Below, one piece after another: positions 59,761-64,000 of a DNA stretch of 64,000 bases. The first letter of the stretch is position 1; each line of letters starts with the position of its first letter. Source of the stretch: Hemicordylus capensis (taxonomy: Eukaryota; Chordata; Lepidosauria; Squamata; Cordylidae). A program made the translations under genes and the position numbers. Under the pieces are notes generated by a model. The model worked only from the letters and a program-made list of their open reading frames with translations, was not told the origin of the DNA and made no database searches. The stretch spans positions 143,238,294 to 143,302,293 of the forward strand of contig NC_069662.1 of assembly GCF_027244095.1 (NCBI RefSeq), given 5' to 3'.

Positions 59761-61639
59761 GGGCTGGATCAGTGGGGACGGTGCGGGGGCCCCTATCTCT
59801 GCCTGTCGGCCTGCTTTCAAGGGTTTATGCACATGTTGTTGCTTCTGAGGTTGTTACTTCTGTTGCTTCTGAAGTGGCAACTGCCCCGAAGGAGCCTCGT
59901 CCTCCATTTGGTGGTGTCTCAAGCTGGGGGTCATAGAGCTGGGGGCAGGAGAGACTCTCAGGGGTATCCAAGATGTGTCTTGGCTCCTCAAATTGTGGAG
60001 GTGGTGAGGGAGGGCATGGAGACCCTCCCCTAGAGTGGATGTCTCATTGAGGCTGCCTGAGGTCAGCAGTGCAGTGACCTTGTCAAAGTGTGGGTCACTG
60101 GCAAATAACATTCCAGGGCGCAGTTCTTGCAAGGCAGTGCTCCCTGGCAGAGATCCCTCACCCACATCATGGCTTGGGAGGGTTGCAGGTGTGAGAGAGG
60201 GTTCTTGAAGGCAGCTGAGGGGTGTGGTCGCATTGCGCCCCCAGGGTGGTTTCTTCCTGGGCACCTTCAAGGGGAGGAGCAGCAATATGTGGAGGTTTCA
60301 CATTATCTATGATACCAGGTGTCTGTAGGACTAATGCACATGATCTGGAAGGCCAGTCACTCCAGTTGGTGGTGGTGAGCTTGATGGGAAGCCCCTCTGC
60401 TTCATCCGTTTCGCTACCATTTTCAGAGCTTGAGCATAGGTCTGCCAAATGTATTGACAGTTTTCTTCTACTCTGGGTGTGAGTAGCAGAAGCGTGACTG
60501 GAATGATTTGGGAATGCTTTTGGGAGTTGGATATCCATGTCAGAGTCTGAATCTGTTAGTGTGCTGTTCTCCCCATGTCTTGATTGCGAGGCTAGAGCCA
60601 GCAGGGTTTTTTGTTGGCTTTGAGCAATTGATTTTTAAGATGATTTAGTTCCTCTTGCATGATTTTATACAGTTGGGATTCCCCAGTAGGACTGGTGTTG
60701 GCTTGCTTGTCTTTTGCACAGCTAGATTTATATTCCCTGGAGTTGATGGGTTTATTGATAGGGGTGTAAATCTCTCTACCAGAGATGAGGTCTCAAATTA
60801 CTGGGTCTGCAAAAACACGAGTAAGTTTGTAGCCATGAAAGAACAAGCAATCTGGCTGGCGTGTCAATTTTGTCACCAGAGCTGCATTTGGAAAGGTTAG
60901 GAATAGCCTTCTGAATTGTGAGCAAGGAGGCAGATAGTGATATGAGGTTAGGCTAATGCTTTCTGGTTAAGAGTTTAAAAAGTAGGACAGGGAGCGGATG
61001 ATCTCTATGTGGTTTGTCCATCTATGAGGAGAACTGCGAGGAATTTCAAGGACACATGTATTGTTTTGGAGCACACGGTGATAACTTGTCAGGCTATTAT
61101 TTCCCAAGGAACATGGTGTCATCTTAAGTGAAGAAGTGGAGACAGAAGTGAAGGGAGGGGCTGGTCAAGGGTTAGTGACGGTTCATTCTGAAGTGTCTTT
61201 AACCCCTTGATGTTTCTGGGCTGCAAATTGGTCAAAAGTCTGCCTCAGACTGTCTAGATATTCGGTAATGAAAATTATCCTGCCAAGTATGGCTATCAGA
61301 CTTTCTGCAGAGATAAGGCAGATGTTGGCTTAACTTGGCTACACCTCTGGTGTGCTTTCTTCCAGTTTACGCTCCCAAGAGCTCCAGAAATCTCCCCTCT
61401 CATGAGAGATCTCTGGTCCTCAGGGACAGGTGGAAACAGTCAACCACTCAGGTAGAAGGCACAGGTGGAACAGGAGAGCAATCAACCTGCAAGCAGGCTT
61501 GTCTTCAGAAGGTCCAGGGCTGCAAAGATGAATCTCCTTGACCAAGTCAGGATTATGCAGGCAGGGCGAGAAGGCTGTTGTTCATCAGGAGAGGTAAGGG
61601 AAGCTGAAGGAATCTACCCCCCCTTCCTCTCTACACCCT
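59761..61639. other. Unassigned region with open minus-strand frames
   Basis: Two overlapping minus-strand frames (60538-60167, 123 codons; 60285-59854, 143 codons) read Ser/Thr/Pro-rich peptides such as SIHLADLCSSSENGSETDEA. No domain is recognised and the two are in different frames. The stretch could be a decayed 5' part of a LINE whose 3' tail is at 59045-59160, or simply unconstrained DNA. No firm call. Confidence 0.35.
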
Positions 61640-62112
61640 TCTGATCTCCCAAAATCTAACTTGTTAGAATCTACCTTGTTAGATTCTATCCCTTCTTTAA
61701 CATACAGTGCTACTCCACCTCCAAGGTGCCCCCTGTCCTTTCTATTGAGTTTATATCCAGGGATAACAGTGTCTCACTGGTTCTCACTGTTCCACCATGT
61801 TTCTGTTGTACCCTCTATATCTATTTATGTTAGCAACCATGACTTGCAGCTCGCCCATCTTGGCTTGGAGCTTTCTGGCATTGGCATATAAGCACCTATA
61901 CGCTGAATCTCTTACCTGGTGTATGCTATCTTTCTTTTGGCTCTTTGGGCTCTTTGGCCAGCTAGCACAGCCTTTTGTCTGCTCTTTATGTGGTTCTACT
62001 CTGTCCCCTTCTGTTCTTTCTGAATCGTTTACACCCTCTCACCTAAGGAGTGGCATATTCCAAAGCAGATACTGCTCAGCTCCTGTCAGCTAGGATAAAT
62101 TTAAAATAGGCA

Positions 62113-62601
62113 TCATTTTAAAAACTGCTCTGTGACATTTTTTATTTTAAGCGCCAGCAGTCTGGTTCCATCTTGATTCAAGTGTAACCCATCCCTTTTG
62201 TTCAAGCTTTGCTTGCCCCAAAATTTATCCCAGTGCCTAACAAATCTAATCCCCTTCTCCTGGCACCGATGTCTGATCCATGCATTGAGACCCTTCAGCT
62301 CTGCTTGTCTGACTGACCCTGCATGTGTAATAGGTAGCATTTCTGAGAATGCTACCTTAGGGGTCCTGGACTTCAGTATGCTACCTATCAACCTAAATGT
62401 AGCTTCCAGGACCTCCCGACTACATTTCCTCACATGGTTGATGCTGATGTGCACCACAACAGCTGGTTCATCCCCAGTACTGCCTAACAGCCTATCTAGA
62501 TGCTGTGTGATGTCTGCAACCTTCACATCAGGCAGGCAAGTCACCGTGAAGTCTACACGTGGGTCACAGACCCATCTCTCTTTAATGATTGAATCGCCCA
62601 C
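62113..62601 (-). CDS. CR1 ORF1 esterase-like domain, open 162 codons
   Basis: This is the SGNH-hydrolase-like part of a CR1 ORF1 protein, which in this LINE clade accompanies a zinc-finger and coiled-coil N-terminus. Seen: block I GDSI with the nucleophile Ser, a block III-like VVHISINHV where the family usually has VVHVGTNDV (Gly and Asp replaced), and a C-terminal DGLHLN block with the Asp/His pair. The frame is open from the block I start to the stop, but is not joined in frame to the ORF1 start at 63107. It is a fragment of a dead LINE, not a host gene. Confidence 0.75.
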   Translation of the reverse strand: MGDSIIKERWVCDPRVDFTVTCLPDVKVADITQHLDRLLGSTGDEPAVVVHISINHVRKCSREVLEATFRLIGSILKSRTPKVAFSEMLPITHAGSVRQAELKGLNAWIRHRCQEKGIRFVRHWDKFWGKQSLNKRDGLHLNQDGTRLLALKIKNVTEQFLK

Positions 62602-63559
62602 TACAAGGAGGTTCCCACACCTTGCAGGAGTATATGAGTTCCCAGAATGTTGGGGGGCAATATGCTAAATCATTGCAAACCGCTTAGAGATCTTCCAGCT
62701 ATAGAGCGGTATATAAATGTAAGTGCTATTGCTATTCCCTGTGCACGAGGAAATGGGCTCATCGTCCACACAAGGGGTCCCTTCTAAAGGAGCAGTTCCG
62801 TCTTCCACAGCCCGATGTCCTCTTTCCCCAAGACCTTGATTCTCCCTGACAGCAGAGGAGCTATCAACCTTAGAGTGGGTTGCCTCTACCATGTCCCTGA
62901 GGGTTTCGTCTGCATACCTCTGTCTCTCTGAGCTTCTCCAGATCCGCCACCTTGGTCTTGGGGGAATGAACCTGTTCCGTGAGCCAGGATCTCCTTGTAC
63001 TGAGCATACACCCATGACTTCTGCCCATGGAGCAAATAGTCATACATGTGACACTTTGTGCAATAATCTGAGAAGTGCCCCTTCCCCTGCTGGCTTTCTA
63101 TCTTCATAAGTGGTTTTGTTGGCTGTTTAGAGTATTTGGAGATTGTTTATTAGAAAGTTAGGTCTTATTGGTCAGCTATTTAACTGTTCAAACTTCCTTC
63201 CTTAGGAATATGAAGGAGGGAGTAGTACTTATCTTCTCTTCCCACTGGGCTCCTTGTGATCAAGGGGACTCCCCCTTTCAGGCTCCCTCGCAGACATCCC
63301 CACCAAACTCCATGCAAAATTCCAATGCCCTGTTTGCTATCCCTGTTGACTAAGCTCTCTGGCCTTTGTCTCTTATAGAGAGAAGTAGGCTTCAAACTGA
63401 TACAGGAATGTGGGTCACCAGGAATATGCCCCTCCCACCAGGTGTCACTCACTGCAGCCCTAGCTGACTCCTCCCTCTGTCCTGCTCCAGGCAGAGAGAA
63501 ACAACAACTAAGTGCCACAGAGCCCCCAAAGCAAGCCATGGCAAATGCTAGCCCTGGCA

Positions 63560-63560
<1 letters not shown>

Positions 63561-63591
<31 letters not shown>
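63561..63591. repeat. (CA)n microsatellite in CR1 5' region
   Basis: About 15 CA units. The same position in the plus-strand CR1 copy holds (TG)n at 23795-23829, so the tract is part of the LINE 5' region. Confidence 0.95.
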
Positions 63592-63594
<3 letters not shown>

Positions 63595-63745
63595 CCCTTA
63601 AAGAGAAACCAGCCCCTCAAAATCTCCCCTCCTCCTGTTAGTTTGTCTGAAGGAAAAAGGCTTGTTGTTTTGTATAGAAAAGCTTGCTTACCTCCCTGAA
63701 TCTGCTTCTGCTGTTCTCAGAGTAGGCTTCAAACTGATTTCTTTG

Positions 63746-64000
63746 CACATTGGAGCAAAGAAATCCCTAAGTCACATATATATTAATATGCGACTAACTA
63801 GAAAAGAGATCTTGGGTTTGAGATGGATATCAATTAAATGTCAGGTGTATACATTAATTATGAAAAAGGTAACCCCTATGGTAGGAGCTACTAGAAAAGG
63901 GACTGAAAAGGCCTTTATTTATTTGATTGATTGATTGATTGATTGATATACTGCCCTTCCAAAAATGGCTCAGGGTGGTTTACCTAAATCAATTAAACAA
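63746..64000 (-). repeat. Right edge: CR1-adjacent DNA and L2-like tail
   Basis: A (GATT)n run at 63925-63947 and CCTTCCAAAAATGGCTCAGG show a minus-strand SINE/L2-type tail that continues past the window edge. No gene. Confidence 0.65.

Larger units (their letters stand above)
61640..63745 (-). mobile_element. CR1/L3-clade LINE, 5' half, inverted relative to 23643
   Basis: Reading leftward: 5' region with (TG)n, ORF1 start [16 protein letters not shown] at 63107, the esterase-like part of ORF1 at 62601-62113, and the start of ORF2 (endonuclease N-terminus) at about 61890-61650. Aligns block by block with 23643-26070. The 3' half is absent. Confidence 0.85.

Overview
This looks like a nuclear genome segment from a squamate reptile (lizard or snake). 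The evidence is a host gene with short exons and GT-AG introns, dense tRNA-derived SINEs, L2 and CR1 LINEs, hAT-type MITEs, Helitrons, a Tc1 transposon and a DIRS-type retroelement. The species cannot be named from the sequence alone. No rRNA, functional tRNA, CRISPR array or prokaryotic-style operon was seen.

The only host genes I can support are tandem copies of a patched-domain gene related to PTCHD3, all on the minus strand. Copy A (13545-32974, four exons) reads as an uninterrupted 859-residue protein. Copy B (44131-51120) has the same four exons and matching splice sites, but its exon 1 lacks 5 bp in the first membrane segment relative to copy A, which shifts the frame. A third, decayed copy C is visible near the left edge: an exon 3 relic at 1280-1380, with weaker homology to intron 3 and to the exon 1 upstream flank. 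Homology between A and B extends beyond the exons (about 12457-33400 against about 43180-51550), so this is a segmental tandem duplication and not a retrocopy. Copy A is almost three times longer than B because of transposon insertions in introns 1 and 2.

Layout from left to right: 1-2.4 kb, relic copy C mixed with SINEs and a hAT MITE; 2.4-5.1 kb, repeats and (GT)n tracts; 5.08-10.72 kb, a fossil DIRS element; 10.7-12.4 kb, intergenic DNA and a SINE; 12.4-33.4 kb, copy A, with intron 2 carrying a long-armed hAT-like element, a SINE, two adjoining Helitrons and a Tc1 transposon with an intact transposase frame, and intron 1 carrying a CR1 LINE interrupted by three MITEs and an L2 LINE; 33.9-43.2 kb, an L2 copy, a Tc1/mariner-type element nested in a SINE, CR1 ends and a large palindrome; 43.2-51.5 kb, copy B; 51.6-55.4 kb, a hAT element inside a hAT element inside a SINE, with a roughly 60-bp minisatellite at the centre; 55.5-57 kb, a degenerate tandem array also found in intron 1 of B; 57-64 kb, SINE and LINE tails, another palindrome, an unidentified open region and the 5' half of a second CR1 LINE in inverse orientation.

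No clearly novel multi-gene system was found. The most notable items are the PTCHD3-like cluster with its decay series, the intact Tc1 transposase beside two Helitrons, and several tandem-repeat arrays carried inside mobile elements.
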